From NCBI GenBank assembly GCA_002347565.1, contig DDXR01000076.1, positions 42,570 through 106,569 on the forward strand: a DNA stretch of 64,000 bases, given 5' to 3'. The notes under the pieces are model-generated. The model ran no database searches. It saw only the letters and a program-made list of their open reading frames with translations, and was not told the origin of the DNA. The stretch's first letter is position 1; every line of letters starts with the position of its first letter. The stretch is from a bacterium UBP2_UBA2255. GTDB taxonomy: Bacteria; Edwardsbacteria; AC1; EtOH8. Made by a program: the position numbers and the translations under genes. Shown one piece after another: positions 14,653 through 24,422 of the stretch.

Positions 14653-16443
14653 TTACCGGCTGGCCGCGACGTACGCGTCCACCCGGCGCTCGGCCAGTTC
14701 CAGCGGCAGGGTGCCGTTCTCCAGCAGTATCCGGTGGAACTCCCGCAGGTCGAATTTCGGGCCCAGCTTTTTCCTGGCCCCGTCGCGCAGCTCGAGGATC
14801 TTCATCATTCCCACGTAGTAGGAGCAGGCCTGGCCCGGCCACATGATGTAGCGGTCGACCTCGCCCTCGGCGGCCCAGCCCAGGTTGTCCCGCATGTAGG
14901 CCATGGCCTGCCCCCGGGTCCAGCGCTTGGAATGGATGCCGGTGTCCACCACCAGCCGCACCGCCCGGAACAGCAGTGAATTGCGGTTGGCGATGCGCGA
15001 GGGGACGTCCGAGAACCAGCCGCGCTCGTAGGCCAGCTGCTCGCTGTACATCGCCCAGCCCTCGCCGAAACCCGTGAAGAACAGCAGGTTCTTGAACATC
15101 CGGTTCTCGCGGCGCTCCTGGGCGATGGCGATCTGGAAATGGTGCCCCGGCACCGCCTCGTGGTAGGCCAGCGTGGCCATGCCGGGCTTGTTGGGGATGA
15201 ACCCCCCGAGGTTGACGTAGAAAACGCCGGGCCGCAGGCCGTCCAGCGAGGCCGGCTCGTAGTAGGTGCCCGACGTGGCCTCCTTGTGGGGCGGCACCGC
15301 CTGGGCGTTGACCCTGGTCGCGGGGACCTGGGCGAAGACGTCCGGCAGGCGCGGCCAGGTCTCGTCGATGATCCGCTGGTAGTCGGCGACCACCCGTTTC
15401 CTCGTCTCCGGCCCCTCGGGATAGGTGTACTCGGCGCGATGGGCGTCGCCGGAGATGTAGCCCCAGTAGGCCTGGATCCATGAGGAGAACACCGGACCGC
15501 CCGACAGCCCCAGTTCCCTCATCAGCCCCTTGATCTCGCCCTGCAGCCACTCGACCTCACGCCGGCCCAGCCGGTGGACCTGGTCGGGCGACAGGTTCGT
15601 GGTGGTGTGGTTCTTCAGGCACCAGCGGTAGTAGGCGTCGCCCTGGGGCAGGTGCCAGGCGCCGGCCGTGGAGTCGGCCTTGGCGCGACTGGCGCGCACC
15701 GCGGCGATGAAGCGGCCGTAGGCCGGGTAGAGCTCGCGGTCGATGATGTCGCGCGCCGTGCGGTACATCGCGGCCTTCTCGTCCTTGCCGACGCCCGGCA
15801 GCGGCTCGACCCTGGCCCGGAACGACGCCAGCAGCACGCAGCTGTCGGCGGGCGCCGCGGCGAACTGGGACATCACCGCGTCGACCTTGTCGCAGATGAA
15901 CGCCGGCGGCCGGATGCCCCGCCGCTCCTGCAGGGCCAGCCGCTCCCTGGTCTGGTCGACGCGCTGCGGCGCCTTCTTCAGCCGGGCCAGCCAGTCCAGG
16001 GCGTCCTGCCGGTCGCTGATGGTGTGGTACTCGGTCAGCAGGTTGGTCAGGGCGCTGTGCACGCCGTACATCTGGTTGATCACCGGGGCGTGGTCGCGGA
16101 ACCGCTCGCCCCGCAGGGCGTGGTCCAGGAACCAGGACAGTATCTCGGCGTCCTGCTGCTGGGAGGGCGTCAGGCGCCGGGTGGCGGCGCGCCTCAGCTG
16201 GTCGCGGTAGCGATGGTAGTACCGGTAGGTGCGGTCGACCAGCCGCTCGGACCCGTCGGTCAGGTCCGACTTCCGGTACGGGTAGCCCATCGCCGGGGTC
16301 AGGCCGAACTGCGACGCGTCGTCGGGGTTCATCGCGATCCACTCGCGGAAGAAGTTGTCGAACAGCGAGTCGACCTCGGCGGCTGCGGCGCTGCCGGGCA
16401 CGGCCAGCAGGACGGCCAGGGCCGTCAGCAGTATTCCCTTCAT
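14653..16443 (-). CDS. Exported DUF885-family zinc hydrolase
   Basis: A 596-residue DUF885 protein, a family related to zinc peptidases of the M3/M32 fold. There is a signal peptide (residues 1-22, ending SAAAA). The metal motif HExxxGHH is clear in YHEAVPGHHFQIAIAQ, with the downstream acidic ligand in GFGEGWAMYSEQL. Length is normal for the family. It probably degrades peptides in the periplasm; the actual substrate is unknown. It sits within a tight minus-strand cluster, 16 bases after the NADase-type protein and directly before the radical SAM gene. Confidence 0.9.
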   Translation of the reverse strand: MKGILLTALAVLLAVPGSAAAAEVDSLFDNFFREWIAMNPDDASQFGLTPAMGYPYRKSDLTDGSERLVDRTYRYYHRYRDQLRRAATRRLTPSQQQDAEILSWFLDHALRGERFRDHAPVINQMYGVHSALTNLLTEYHTISDRQDALDWLARLKKAPQRVDQTRERLALQERRGIRPPAFICDKVDAVMSQFAAAPADSCVLLASFRARVEPLPGVGKDEKAAMYRTARDIIDRELYPAYGRFIAAVRASRAKADSTAGAWHLPQGDAYYRWCLKNHTTTNLSPDQVHRLGRREVEWLQGEIKGLMRELGLSGGPVFSSWIQAYWGYISGDAHRAEYTYPEGPETRKRVVADYQRIIDETWPRLPDVFAQVPATRVNAQAVPPHKEATSGTYYEPASLDGLRPGVFYVNLGGFIPNKPGMATLAYHEAVPGHHFQIAIAQERRENRMFKNLLFFTGFGEGWAMYSEQLAYERGWFSDVPSRIANRNSLLFRAVRLVVDTGIHSKRWTRGQAMAYMRDNLGWAAEGEVDRYIMWPGQACSYYVGMMKILELRDGARKKLGPKFDLREFHRILLENGTLPLELAERRVDAYVAASR

Positions 16444-16459
16444 GGACGCCTCCTTTCGT

Positions 16460-17143
16460 TCACCGGAACGTCAGCTCACTGACGCAGGTGTCGTCGTATT
16501 TCGTCCCCGGATAGACGTCGGCGATCTCCAGGCGCAGGATGACCGCCGGTGCGATGGCGAATTCCGCCGCCCCCTCGCGGCGCCGGGCGATCTCATCCCC
16601 GAGGTCGGCCTCGAACCGGGCCCGCGCCCGGACGGCATCCTCCCGCACCGCGTCCCAGTCGAACGGGAACGGAAGGGACTGGGGCGCCGCCGTGTCGTTC
16701 AGCCCGATGACCGGCCGTCGCGGGAATGGCCGGCAATGGTACAGCGTGGCTACCTCGGTGACATCCCCCGGCAGGTTGAAGGCGTGCAGCAGCGTCGCGG
16801 TGAACTTCTTCACCCGCCCGTTCCCGGCGAACGTCGTCCGGCTCTTGGCGTACCCGTTGACCGCCGATAGCGTTGTCGGACGACCGTCGAGCAGGATATG
16901 GATCCGCTCGCCGAGGCCGCGGCCCGCGGCCCCCTCGGCCCAGCAGGTGGCCGGGTCGCCGTCGCCCAGGTTGCGGGCGGCGTAGCGCGACGGCTGCTCC
17001 GCGAAGGGATCGTCGCCCCCCAGGGTCGAGGACGCGGTGAAAATGTGGACCATCATCAGCGAATCCCACCCCGGCTGGTCCTGGGCCCCGGCCGGCCCGG
17101 CCAGGGCCAGGAGCATTCCCATCAACGGCAGCAGCGTTCTCAT
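16460..17143 (-). CDS. Exported NADase-type glycan-binding domain protein
   Basis: A 227-residue protein with a signal peptide (MRTLLPLMGMLLALAGPAGA) followed by a discoidin-like domain of the kind named for NADase glycan-binding: FTASSTLGG..., YAARNLGDGDPATCWAEG, GLGERIHILL, AVNGYAKSRTTFAGNGRVKKFTATL, and a closing ILRLEIADVYPGTKYDDTCVSELTF. It probably binds carbohydrate at the cell surface. The start is set at MRTLLPLM because the longer frame upstream shadows MeaB. It lies 11 bases after the meaB stop. Confidence 0.85.
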   Translation of the reverse strand: MRTLLPLMGMLLALAGPAGAQDQPGWDSLMMVHIFTASSTLGGDDPFAEQPSRYAARNLGDGDPATCWAEGAAGRGLGERIHILLDGRPTTLSAVNGYAKSRTTFAGNGRVKKFTATLLHAFNLPGDVTEVATLYHCRPFPRRPVIGLNDTAAPQSLPFPFDWDAVREDAVRARARFEADLGDEIARRREGAAEFAIAPAVILRLEIADVYPGTKYDDTCVSELTFR

Positions 17144-17154
17144 CGGCGCCTCCG

Positions 17155-18102
17155 TCACTCGATCCCCAGTTCCAGCAGCACGGCGGCGGCCACGGTGTGC
17201 GGATCGGTCTTGCGCTGGTACAGGTCCACCAGGTTCTCCCTGGCCTCCAGGTCGTTGGTCAGCTTGGCCTGGGCCCACTCGCCCAGCCGGCCGGTGATGA
17301 TGGCCCGCACCTGCTGGCGCAGGCGCTGCTCGCGTTTGCTCTCCCGCCGGCCGTTCCGGCCCAGCCAGGCCCGGTGCCGTTCGACGGCGTCCGCCAGCCC
17401 GTCGACCCCGGTGCCGTCCCGCGCCACCAGCTGAACGATGGGCGGCAGCCAGGTCGTTTCGTCCATCTCGCGCACCGACAGCAGCTGCTCGATCTCGATC
17501 ACGCACTTCTCCACGCCCTCGCGGTCGGCCTTGTTGACCGCGAAGATGTCGGCGATCTCCATGGTGCCGGCCTTCAGCACCTGGACGTCGTCGCCCAGCC
17601 CCGGCACCGTCACCAGCATGGTGGTGTCGACCTGCGCCGCGACCTCGACCTCGCTCTGGCCGATGCCGACCGTCTCGAAGATCACGCGGTCGTAACCGGC
17701 GGCGTCCAGCACCGTCGCGGCGTCGGCAGCGGCCGCGGCCAGACCGCCCAGGTGGCCGCGGCTGCCCATCGAGCGGATGAACACGCCGGGGTCGGTGGCG
17801 TGCTTCTGCATCCGCACCCGGTCGCCCAGGATCGCCCCGCCCGAGAACGGACTGGAGGGGTCGACCGCGATCACGCCGACGCGCAGCCCCTGCCCGCGGT
17901 AGTGGGCGATCAGCCGGTCGACCAAGGTGGACTTGCCGCCGCCCGGCGGGCCGGTGATGCCCAGCAGGTAGGCCGCTCCGGCGCGGGGGAACAGCGCCCG
18001 CAGCAGCGGCACCGCGGCCGGGTCGCCGTTCTCGACCAGCGAGATGGCGCGGGCGATGGCGCGGATGTCCCCCCGGCCGACGGCATCGATCAAGTCATTC
18101 AT
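17155..18102 (-). CDS. meaB: Methylmalonyl-CoA mutase-associated GTPase MeaB
   Basis: A 315-residue G3E-family P-loop GTPase that protects and reloads the B12 mutase. Walker A is at 49-58 (ITGPPGGGKST), switch region DPSSPFSGGAILGDR, VIFETVGIGQSE, and the NKAD specificity motif (FAVNKADREG). The C-terminal helices mediate dimerisation. It belongs functionally with the mutase subunits at 28378-28764 and 34031-35803, although 10 kb of exported-protein genes separate them here. Confidence 0.95.
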   Translation of the reverse strand: MNDLIDAVGRGDIRAIARAISLVENGDPAAVPLLRALFPRAGAAYLLGITGPPGGGKSTLVDRLIAHYRGQGLRVGVIAVDPSSPFSGGAILGDRVRMQKHATDPGVFIRSMGSRGHLGGLAAAAADAATVLDAAGYDRVIFETVGIGQSEVEVAAQVDTTMLVTVPGLGDDVQVLKAGTMEIADIFAVNKADREGVEKCVIEIEQLLSVREMDETTWLPPIVQLVARDGTGVDGLADAVERHRAWLGRNGRRESKREQRLRQQVRAIITGRLGEWAQAKLTNDLEARENLVDLYQRKTDPHTVAAAVLLELGIE

Positions 18103-18118
18103 GATGGCTGGAGTCCGT

Positions 18119-19330
18119 TCAGCAGCCGCAGCCTCGGGCCGGGCGCCGGCGCTTGGCGTTCTTCTGTTCGTACATCCTCCGGTCGGCCGCCTCGAGCAGC
18201 TGCTCGACCGCCCGTCCGGACCCCGGCCGGTAGATCTCCACCCCGACGCTGACCGCCGCCGGCGCCGGCAGCGAGCCGTCCTGATTCGACCGGTCCAGCG
18301 TCTGCAGCAGCCGCTGGCACAGCAGGTCCGCTCGCTCCCGGTCCGTGTCGTAGGCCAGGGCCACGAACTCGTCGCCGCCGATCCGGGCCAGGATGTCGGA
18401 TTCGCGGAAGCAGTCCCTGAGCAGGCCGGCCAGGGCCGCCAGCAGCTGGTCGCCGGTCTGGTGCCCCAGGTTGTCGTTGACCTCCTTCATGCAGTCCAGG
18501 TCGGCGAAGAACAGGGCGCTGGGCTGGCGGGACCGGTCGGCCACCTTCAGCGCCTGGACCGCCAGCGCCTGAAATCCCCGCCGGTTGGCCAGCCCGGTCA
18601 GCTCGTCGGTCAGCGACATCGACCGCAACTCGGTCTCGTAGCGTTTCTGCTCCAGGATGCTGACGATGTGCTCGGAGACGAAGGTCAGCAGCTTGAGGTG
18701 CTGATCGCTGTAGCGGACGTTCTTGGTGTAGCTCTGGACCGCCAGCACGCCGTAGACGCGCTGGCCCCGCAGCAGCGGCACGCCCATCCAGTCCACGGCC
18801 GGCTTCCCCACCCTCGAGACATCCTTGTCCTGGTCCGCCCTGCGGTCCACCGAGTACAGGTACGGCCGGCGGGTTTGCAGCACCTTCCCGGTCAGGCCCT
18901 GGTCGTCGGGCAGATCGGCCACGGGCTGATCAGCCTCGTCCACGAAGTATTCGAAGTTGCACACCCGCCGCGCCGGGTCGTGGATGGCCACGTAGAAGTT
19001 GGTGGCGTCCATCAGCCCGGCGACGATGCTGTGCACGGTGGCGTAGAACTCGCCCAGGCTGTGGGCCGCACCGGCCTCGGCCGATATCCGGTACAACGCG
19101 GACTGGAGCAGGACCGTCTGCCTGATGTGCCGCTCGACGATCCCCAGAGACAACCGCACGAACCCGTAGAACAGCGCCGCGGCGGCGGCCAGCAGGATGG
19201 CGTTGTGGGCGACGCTGCCTGGATCATAGCGCCACCAGCCCAGGCGCGGCACCGCCAGCCAGGCGATGGCGACGGCGATGAACGACCCCAGCAGGGCCAG
19301 CGATGTCTTGGTGATCAGCGGCAGCCTCAT
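18119..19330 (-). CDS. Membrane GAF-GGDEF diguanylate cyclase
   Basis: A 403-residue protein that should make cyclic di-GMP. Two N-terminal transmembrane helices (about 9-27 and 43-63), a GAF domain (about 85-228), then a GGDEF domain (about 240-395). The active-site motif GGDEF is intact at 318-322, and a product-inhibition I-site RESD (309-312) lies exactly five residues upstream, so feedback control is expected. The C-terminus is basic and ends GCGC. A PilZ protein, a candidate receptor for its product, is encoded at 46116-46490. Confidence 0.92.
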   Translation of the reverse strand: MRLPLITKTSLALLGSFIAVAIAWLAVPRLGWWRYDPGSVAHNAILLAAAAALFYGFVRLSLGIVERHIRQTVLLQSALYRISAEAGAAHSLGEFYATVHSIVAGLMDATNFYVAIHDPARRVCNFEYFVDEADQPVADLPDDQGLTGKVLQTRRPYLYSVDRRADQDKDVSRVGKPAVDWMGVPLLRGQRVYGVLAVQSYTKNVRYSDQHLKLLTFVSEHIVSILEQKRYETELRSMSLTDELTGLANRRGFQALAVQALKVADRSRQPSALFFADLDCMKEVNDNLGHQTGDQLLAALAGLLRDCFRESDILARIGGDEFVALAYDTDRERADLLCQRLLQTLDRSNQDGSLPAPAAVSVGVEIYRPGSGRAVEQLLEAADRRMYEQKNAKRRRPARGCGC

Positions 19331-19342
19331 GGTAAATCTGCG

Positions 19343-21073
19343 TCAGTCGACAAGCATCACCTTGCGCACCGCTGCCCGCGAGTCAGCCGCCAGCCGCACC
19401 AGATACGCGCCCGCCGGCAGCGTCGCGCCCCGCTGATCTTTCCCATCCCACGCGACCTGGCCAACGGCCGTCGTTCCGTCGCCGTCGGCCAGGGTCCGCA
19501 CCAGCCGGCCGTTGATGTCGTAGACCGCGACCCGCGCCCGGCCCGGTACTGGAAGAGCATAGCGCACCGTCAGCCGTCCGCGGAAGGGGCTGGGGCCTGC
19601 ATCCAGCAGCAGCCGTTGCCCCGCCGGTCCCGGCGGGCGAGCGCAGGCGACCCCGGCCGCTGCGCTCCTGCTGGCGTAGTGCGTGTTGCCGTCGTATCCC
19701 AGATTAACCCTCCCTCCGTTGGGCTCGGGTTCCAGCGACCACGGCGAAGCCGGGTCACCGGCGTCTATGGCCGGGCTGGTCACGGCGTCAAACACCCAGG
19801 ACAGGGACCCGTCGTCCCAGCGGCCGTGCTGCGATCGTACTCGGTAGTTCCCGGCCGCGGCGTCCGCGAACAGGGGGTCGAGATTAATGTTGCCGGTCCC
19901 GGCCATGGCCTCGGACGACAGCGTGTAAGTGACCGAGGTGAAACTGGAGCCCGACCCGGTGTAGAAGTCGTCCCCGTTGCCCCAGAATATGCAGTCTGCG
20001 ATCTCGGCGAACGAGTTGTAATCCAGGTACACGCCGTTGCCCCCGTTGGCCCCCGGCGAGGTGTTGCCGGCGATGGTGCAGTGCGACAGGTGCACCCGCG
20101 ACGGCCCGGGCGCCCCGTCGTCGACCGCGATGCCGGCGCCTCCCTTGTCGTGCTTGTCCGTGCTGTTACCGCAGATCAGGTCGTGGTCGAACCAGCCCTC
20201 GCCGCCCTCGTCGATGTAGACGCCCGCTCCGTAGCTGTGGCAGGAATTGAAACGGATGACGTTGCGGGAGAACCGGACGGGGCCGACGGCCAGCACTCCG
20301 CCGCCCCAGCCGTAGCCGGGGTGCATCATGACATTGTGCTCGATGACGTTGCCGGTGACCTCGGTGGCCCCGGCGAGAAAGACCCCTGCGCAGTGGTCGC
20401 TGTATCCGTAGTTGCCGGCGATGATGTTCCCGGAGATCAGGACGCTGTCGCCGCGGCTGGCCATGGCGCCGCCGCGGGCGGCCCGGTTGTTGCGGATGGT
20501 ATTGCCGATGACCCGATGGCCGTCGCCCTGCAGGTTGATGCCGCCGCCGTCCCAGTTGCTGGAAACCGCCCGGCCGTTGTCCTCGATGGCGTTCCGGCTG
20601 ATGGTGACGCTCCCGGCATGCGGCCAGGTGGAGTCGGGGTCCGACTCGATGCCGCGCCGGCCGCCGGTAATCAGGAACCCGTCGATGACCGAGCCCGACG
20701 AGGAGGTCCCGTAGATGAGAACGCCCGGCCGGGTGGAGTCCGCCGTGATCCGGCTGGTGTCTGCCGAGAGATTCTGCGACGAGAAGTCTCCCCCTGCTCC
20801 CCCGGCGTACGATGCCGGCGTTCCTCCGGCATACCCCCCGAGCAAGTGCACGACCCGGTTTCGCGTGGCCGCTGGCAAATAGGCGCCCCGCGCCACCTTG
20901 ACCGTGTCGCCCGCCCCGGCCGCCTGGATCGCCGGCTGGATGTCATGGTGCGGATGAAGAACGGTGCCGTCCTCTGTCCCGGTCAGGTTGTCATCATCCA
21001 CGTGCAGCACTGCGGCCGGGGCAAGGGACGCCAGCAGCGCCAGGACGATGGGAACGATCGGCGGCACCCTCAT
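19343..21073 (-). CDS. Exported right-handed beta-helix protein with FlgD-Ig/type IX-like C-terminal domain
   Basis: A 576-residue surface protein. Signal peptide at residues 1-20, then a pectate-lyase-like parallel beta-helix with many short turns of the type VIDGFLITGG, VTISRNAIEDN, HRVIGNTIRNN, VLISGNIIAGN, TEVTGNVIEHN. The C-terminal 85 residues form the domain shared by five proteins in this window: SPFRGRLTVRYALP, VAVYDINGRLVRTL, VAWDGKDQRGATLPAGAYLVRL. It probably binds or cleaves polysaccharide; no catalytic residues can be identified. Its start overlaps the stop of the upstream beta-helix gene (ATGA). Confidence 0.82.
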   Translation of the reverse strand: MRVPPIVPIVLALLASLAPAAVLHVDDDNLTGTEDGTVLHPHHDIQPAIQAAGAGDTVKVARGAYLPAATRNRVVHLLGGYAGGTPASYAGGAGGDFSSQNLSADTSRITADSTRPGVLIYGTSSSGSVIDGFLITGGRRGIESDPDSTWPHAGSVTISRNAIEDNGRAVSSNWDGGGINLQGDGHRVIGNTIRNNRAARGGAMASRGDSVLISGNIIAGNYGYSDHCAGVFLAGATEVTGNVIEHNVMMHPGYGWGGGVLAVGPVRFSRNVIRFNSCHSYGAGVYIDEGGEGWFDHDLICGNSTDKHDKGGAGIAVDDGAPGPSRVHLSHCTIAGNTSPGANGGNGVYLDYNSFAEIADCIFWGNGDDFYTGSGSSFTSVTYTLSSEAMAGTGNINLDPLFADAAAGNYRVRSQHGRWDDGSLSWVFDAVTSPAIDAGDPASPWSLEPEPNGGRVNLGYDGNTHYASRSAAAGVACARPPGPAGQRLLLDAGPSPFRGRLTVRYALPVPGRARVAVYDINGRLVRTLADGDGTTAVGQVAWDGKDQRGATLPAGAYLVRLAADSRAAVRKVMLVD

Positions 21074-22716
21074 CTGACCTTCACCAGTGAAACGCGGCTG
21101 CGCAGGTTGCCCGAGCGCAACTCGATCAGGTATAAACCGGCAGGCGTTTCGCCGCCCCGGCCGTCCCGCCCATCCCAGTCGACCTCGTGCCTGCCCGCCG
21201 GCCGGTCCGCGTCGGCCAGGACGCGCACCCGCTGTCCTGCGACGCTATAGACCACGATCCTCACCCGGCCCGGCACCGGCAATTCGTAGCGTACCGATGC
21301 CGAAGAGGAGAACGGATTAGGCGACGCCGCCAGGGCCGGCCGCCATGGTCTTGGCATCGCCCCGCCGCCCGCGACTCCCGTCGGGTCGCACTCGAAGGCC
21401 CCGATGTCGATCATCGCCACGGCCGGGCGGACAGCGGCCGCGGTCGCGGCCTGGCGCAGCGGCGGCTGGAACGAGGGGGGCCACGTCGGCGAGGGGAATC
21501 CCATACCGGGGATGCTCGCCGGCGCAGGATTCCCCGCGTTCACCAGGGGGCTTCCCGTCGCCGGCCGGACGTCACCCGAGGAGTAATCGGCAAAACCGGG
21601 ATCGGTTCCGAAGATGGTGCCTGTCCATTGGGAAGGAACGTTGATCGCCCCGCTGTACACCCAATTGTTGGAGCCGGCGATCACTGCCGTGTCGTGCACC
21701 CATCCCGCCTCCACCGTCCGCATCATGTTGATCCCCCCGCCGATGCGGTAGAAGACGTTGTTGTGCATCTCCACGCTCTCCAGCGTGTCGAAACAGCGGA
21801 AGACGGCGCCGGTGCCGCAGATGACGGTGTTGTTGACGAAGCGATAGCGGCCGTGGGTCCAGCCGGTGGCGTCGCCGCCGATGCGGGTGACCGCGAAGTT
21901 GCTGTCGTTGCCGGCCGCGGTGCGCCGTTTGCGCAGGACGTTGCCCACCACGTCCGAATCCTCTCGTGCCAGGTCATGATACCAACCGGGCGCCACTCCA
22001 TCGGGATCGGGACCGATCAGTTCCAGCTCGTGATAGTAGCCACCCTCGATCCAGTTGTAGTGGATCTCGTTGCGCTCGGCCCGGGACTTGACGTTGTTGC
22101 CGCCGTTACCGTCGTGCAGGTAGCAGTGCCGCATCCGGAAGACGCTGCCGGGTCTATTCACCTGGTCTGTTGACATGTAGATCTGGTGGCGGGAGCCGCC
22201 CTGCCCGCAGTGGCGCACTTCGACGAACTCCAGCAGGCAGGAGCCCGCGCCTTGGTCGGCGCCCAGGATGCCGTGCATCGGGCAGTCGCGCACCAGCACG
22301 TCGCGCACGGTCAGGTCGCCGGACTGGTGGTAGACGCCGCGGCTGGAGCCGCCGGTCACCTCGAACCCCTCGAACACGTAGTGGTCGGCACCGCTGTCGT
22401 AGGGCCAGGCAGAGATGAAGGCCACGGTGTTGGTGCCGCCCGAGATCACCGGCCGGTTGCCGTTGATGCGCTGTCCCCGGATGACGATGGGCGCCTGGGC
22501 CGAGCCCGCCCGGGTGAAGGAAACGCTCTGGTAGGTGGCGTCGCCGTCCACCAGCACCGTGTCGCCGGGATCGAGCAGGTCCGCCACCTGGGCAAGCTGG
22601 GTGTAGCCCTGCGCCGGACCGACGTGGTATACCGTTGCCGCCGCCGTTGTCGCCCAGGCCATGGCGAATATCGACAAGACCCAAAACCGTGCGGCATACC
22701 GTTTTCCATTCAGCAT
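21070..22716 (-). CDS. Exported right-handed beta-helix protein with FlgD-Ig/type IX-like C-terminal domain
   Basis: A 548-residue protein. The start at MLNGKRYAARF (22716) is preferred over an upstream in-frame codon because a GAGG site lies nine bases before it. A signal peptide (about residues 1-28) precedes a parallel beta-helix (YVFEGFEVTGG, LTVRDVLVRDCPMHG, VFRMRHCYLHDG, VVGNVLRKR, YRFVNNTVICG, VEMHNNVFYRI) and a C-terminal FlgD-Ig-like domain (NPFSSSASVRYELP, VVYSVAGQRVRVL, VDWDGRDGRG). It is a paralogue in architecture of the next gene, which it overlaps by four bases. Confidence 0.8.
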   Translation of the reverse strand: MLNGKRYAARFWVLSIFAMAWATTAAATVYHVGPAQGYTQLAQVADLLDPGDTVLVDGDATYQSVSFTRAGSAQAPIVIRGQRINGNRPVISGGTNTVAFISAWPYDSGADHYVFEGFEVTGGSSRGVYHQSGDLTVRDVLVRDCPMHGILGADQGAGSCLLEFVEVRHCGQGGSRHQIYMSTDQVNRPGSVFRMRHCYLHDGNGGNNVKSRAERNEIHYNWIEGGYYHELELIGPDPDGVAPGWYHDLAREDSDVVGNVLRKRRTAAGNDSNFAVTRIGGDATGWTHGRYRFVNNTVICGTGAVFRCFDTLESVEMHNNVFYRIGGGINMMRTVEAGWVHDTAVIAGSNNWVYSGAINVPSQWTGTIFGTDPGFADYSSGDVRPATGSPLVNAGNPAPASIPGMGFPSPTWPPSFQPPLRQAATAAAVRPAVAMIDIGAFECDPTGVAGGGAMPRPWRPALAASPNPFSSSASVRYELPVPGRVRIVVYSVAGQRVRVLADADRPAGRHEVDWDGRDGRGGETPAGLYLIELRSGNLRSRVSLVKVR

Positions 22717-22717
22717 G

Positions 22718-22745
22718 TCAGCGCCTCTGTGTCTCTGTGGCATGA
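22718..22745. repeat. Degenerate intergenic repeat (CCTCTGTGTCTCTGTGG type)
   Basis: A short quasi-repetitive stretch directly upstream of the beta-helix gene start on the minus strand, and forming part of its leader. Related words occur at 44938-45036 and 52580-52616. Confidence 0.4.
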
Positions 22746-22752
22746 TCCATTG

Positions 22753-24375
22753 CTACCGCACCACCACCAGCCGCAGGCGCCGCGCCGTCCCGCCGGCGCT
22801 CAACGCGACGAAGTACACGCCGGAACCGACCGCTGATCCGGACCCGTCCCGGCCGTCCCAAGCAACGCGATGAATTCCTGCCTGCTGGATCCCGCGGTAC
22901 AGGGTCCTGACCTTCTGTCCGCAAATGTTGTACAGTACGAGCTCGACCGTTCCGGCCACGGGCACGCCATACGCTACCTCCGCACGGCCGCGGACCGGAT
23001 TCGGCCGCGTCGCAAAAGGCATCGGGCCGGGCGGGCGGGCCGGGACCGGACCGCCGGAGACGCCGGTCAACTCCCGCCAGTTGGGCGGCAGCATCAGCTG
23101 GATTAGCGACACCCGCTCCTGGCCGACGTCCTGCCCCCAGTTGTCCGCCCAGACGACGCGCGATCCGTCGTTGCTGATCGTGCCGTGGGTCTCCTCCCAG
23201 TACTCGTCGGTGGTATTGTACAGCTTGGCGAGATAGAAGGCCCGGGGTTGCGCGGGGTCCAGTCTGACCAGTATCAGCGAGCGGTCCAGCCAGTTCTGCT
23301 CCGGCAGGCCGGACCCGATGGTGGTGGAGATCAACGCGAAGCTGTCGGCATTGCAGGAGACGTGGACGCCTGACTGCAGGCCCTGTGGCCCGCTGGCATA
23401 GTAGAGCCTGACCACGGGCACTGCTTGGGCGGCGGTGTCCAGCGGCACCAGCTCGATGTAGTCGTTGCCCGCATTCTGCCCCACCACCACCTCCCGGCCC
23501 AGCACGTCGATGCCGACATCGGCGTGGCCTATCGAGGCTCTCAAGGTCTTGATCCACGAGAAGGAGCGATCGGCCGCAGCCAGGCCCTGGATGGGGCCCG
23601 TACCGTTGTAGCCCAGGATGACCACGGAGCTTCCCAATACCGACATCCCCACCCAGTCGATCTCCCGCTGGTCCGGCGGCAGGTAGTAGACGCCGGTCAC
23701 CGTGTCCTGCAGCCGATCATAGGCAAACAGGTAGAGCGGCTCATAGTTGGCGCTGCCGTCGCCCTGCAGCATGAAGGCCCAGAAACGCTTATCGCGCGAG
23801 GACTCGCCCTCGTCCTTCATGGTGATGCGGTAGACCGGGCTGGAGCCGATGATCGGGCCGAGCACCGGATCCGTGGTAAAATCCTTGACCACGTTCTCCT
23901 GCCCGGAGATCACATTCACCGTCTTTATGGAGAAATCCTCCACCCCCCAGATGAGGATAGGGTCGGTTGGATCCCAGCGCGGTTCGGAAAGATGCACCGC
24001 CCGCACCAAGTTCGCCGCCTGGTTGTATGGATATGACAGAGTGCGATAGATATTCCACGATTCCTCGGGGTCCAGGATGATCATGGTCCTGTCGCTGTTG
24101 AAGGGATCGAACCGCGAGTATTCGTGCCGGCCATGGATGCCACTGATAGCCGTGGCCCGGACCTGCATGGTACCGAAGCGCAGGTCCCAGAAGGTGTCCC
24201 CGACCGCCGGCGGCGTCATCGGGACCAGGGGATAGGCCGGACAGGTCCCGGAGAGCGGGTCGGTCACCTCGACGAAGGCGAAGGTGTCCGGGTATTGGGC
24301 ATGCGCTGCGGGGCACGGGATCATGCCCGCCGCCAGAATGGCCGCGGCGATCGAAGGAATGAGGCGCATACCCAT
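22753..24375 (-). CDS. Exported propeller-like protein with FlgD-Ig/type IX-like C-terminal domain
   Basis: A 540-residue protein. The start at MGMRLIPSIAAA (24375) follows an AGGATCACGG site; the longer frame upstream is a shadow. A signal peptide ending AAHAQ leads into roughly 420 residues with TolB/propeller-like strands (RTMIILDPEESWNIY, GSSVVILGYNGTGPI, ISNDGSRVVWADNWG). I cannot assign a defined family. The last 85 residues are the shared C-terminal domain (VLYNICGQKVRTLYRG, HRVAWDGRDGSGSAVGSGVYF), nearly identical in places to that of the deiminase upstream. It is probably displayed on or released from the cell surface. Confidence 0.72.
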   Translation of the reverse strand: MGMRLIPSIAAAILAAGMIPCPAAHAQYPDTFAFVEVTDPLSGTCPAYPLVPMTPPAVGDTFWDLRFGTMQVRATAISGIHGRHEYSRFDPFNSDRTMIILDPEESWNIYRTLSYPYNQAANLVRAVHLSEPRWDPTDPILIWGVEDFSIKTVNVISGQENVVKDFTTDPVLGPIIGSSPVYRITMKDEGESSRDKRFWAFMLQGDGSANYEPLYLFAYDRLQDTVTGVYYLPPDQREIDWVGMSVLGSSVVILGYNGTGPIQGLAAADRSFSWIKTLRASIGHADVGIDVLGREVVVGQNAGNDYIELVPLDTAAQAVPVVRLYYASGPQGLQSGVHVSCNADSFALISTTIGSGLPEQNWLDRSLILVRLDPAQPRAFYLAKLYNTTDEYWEETHGTISNDGSRVVWADNWGQDVGQERVSLIQLMLPPNWRELTGVSGGPVPARPPGPMPFATRPNPVRGRAEVAYGVPVAGTVELVLYNICGQKVRTLYRGIQQAGIHRVAWDGRDGSGSAVGSGVYFVALSAGGTARRLRLVVVR

Positions 24376-24422
24376 CCGTGATCCTACTCTATTACTGCCA
24401 GGACCGATGTGATCAGGCGACC

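Noticed and set aside
18044..21250. Plus-strand open frame of 1068 codons across the cyclase and beta-helix genes
   Set aside because: It runs antisense to three well-supported genes with clear domains; its translation is low-complexity Arg/Gly/Val/His and matches no protein pattern.
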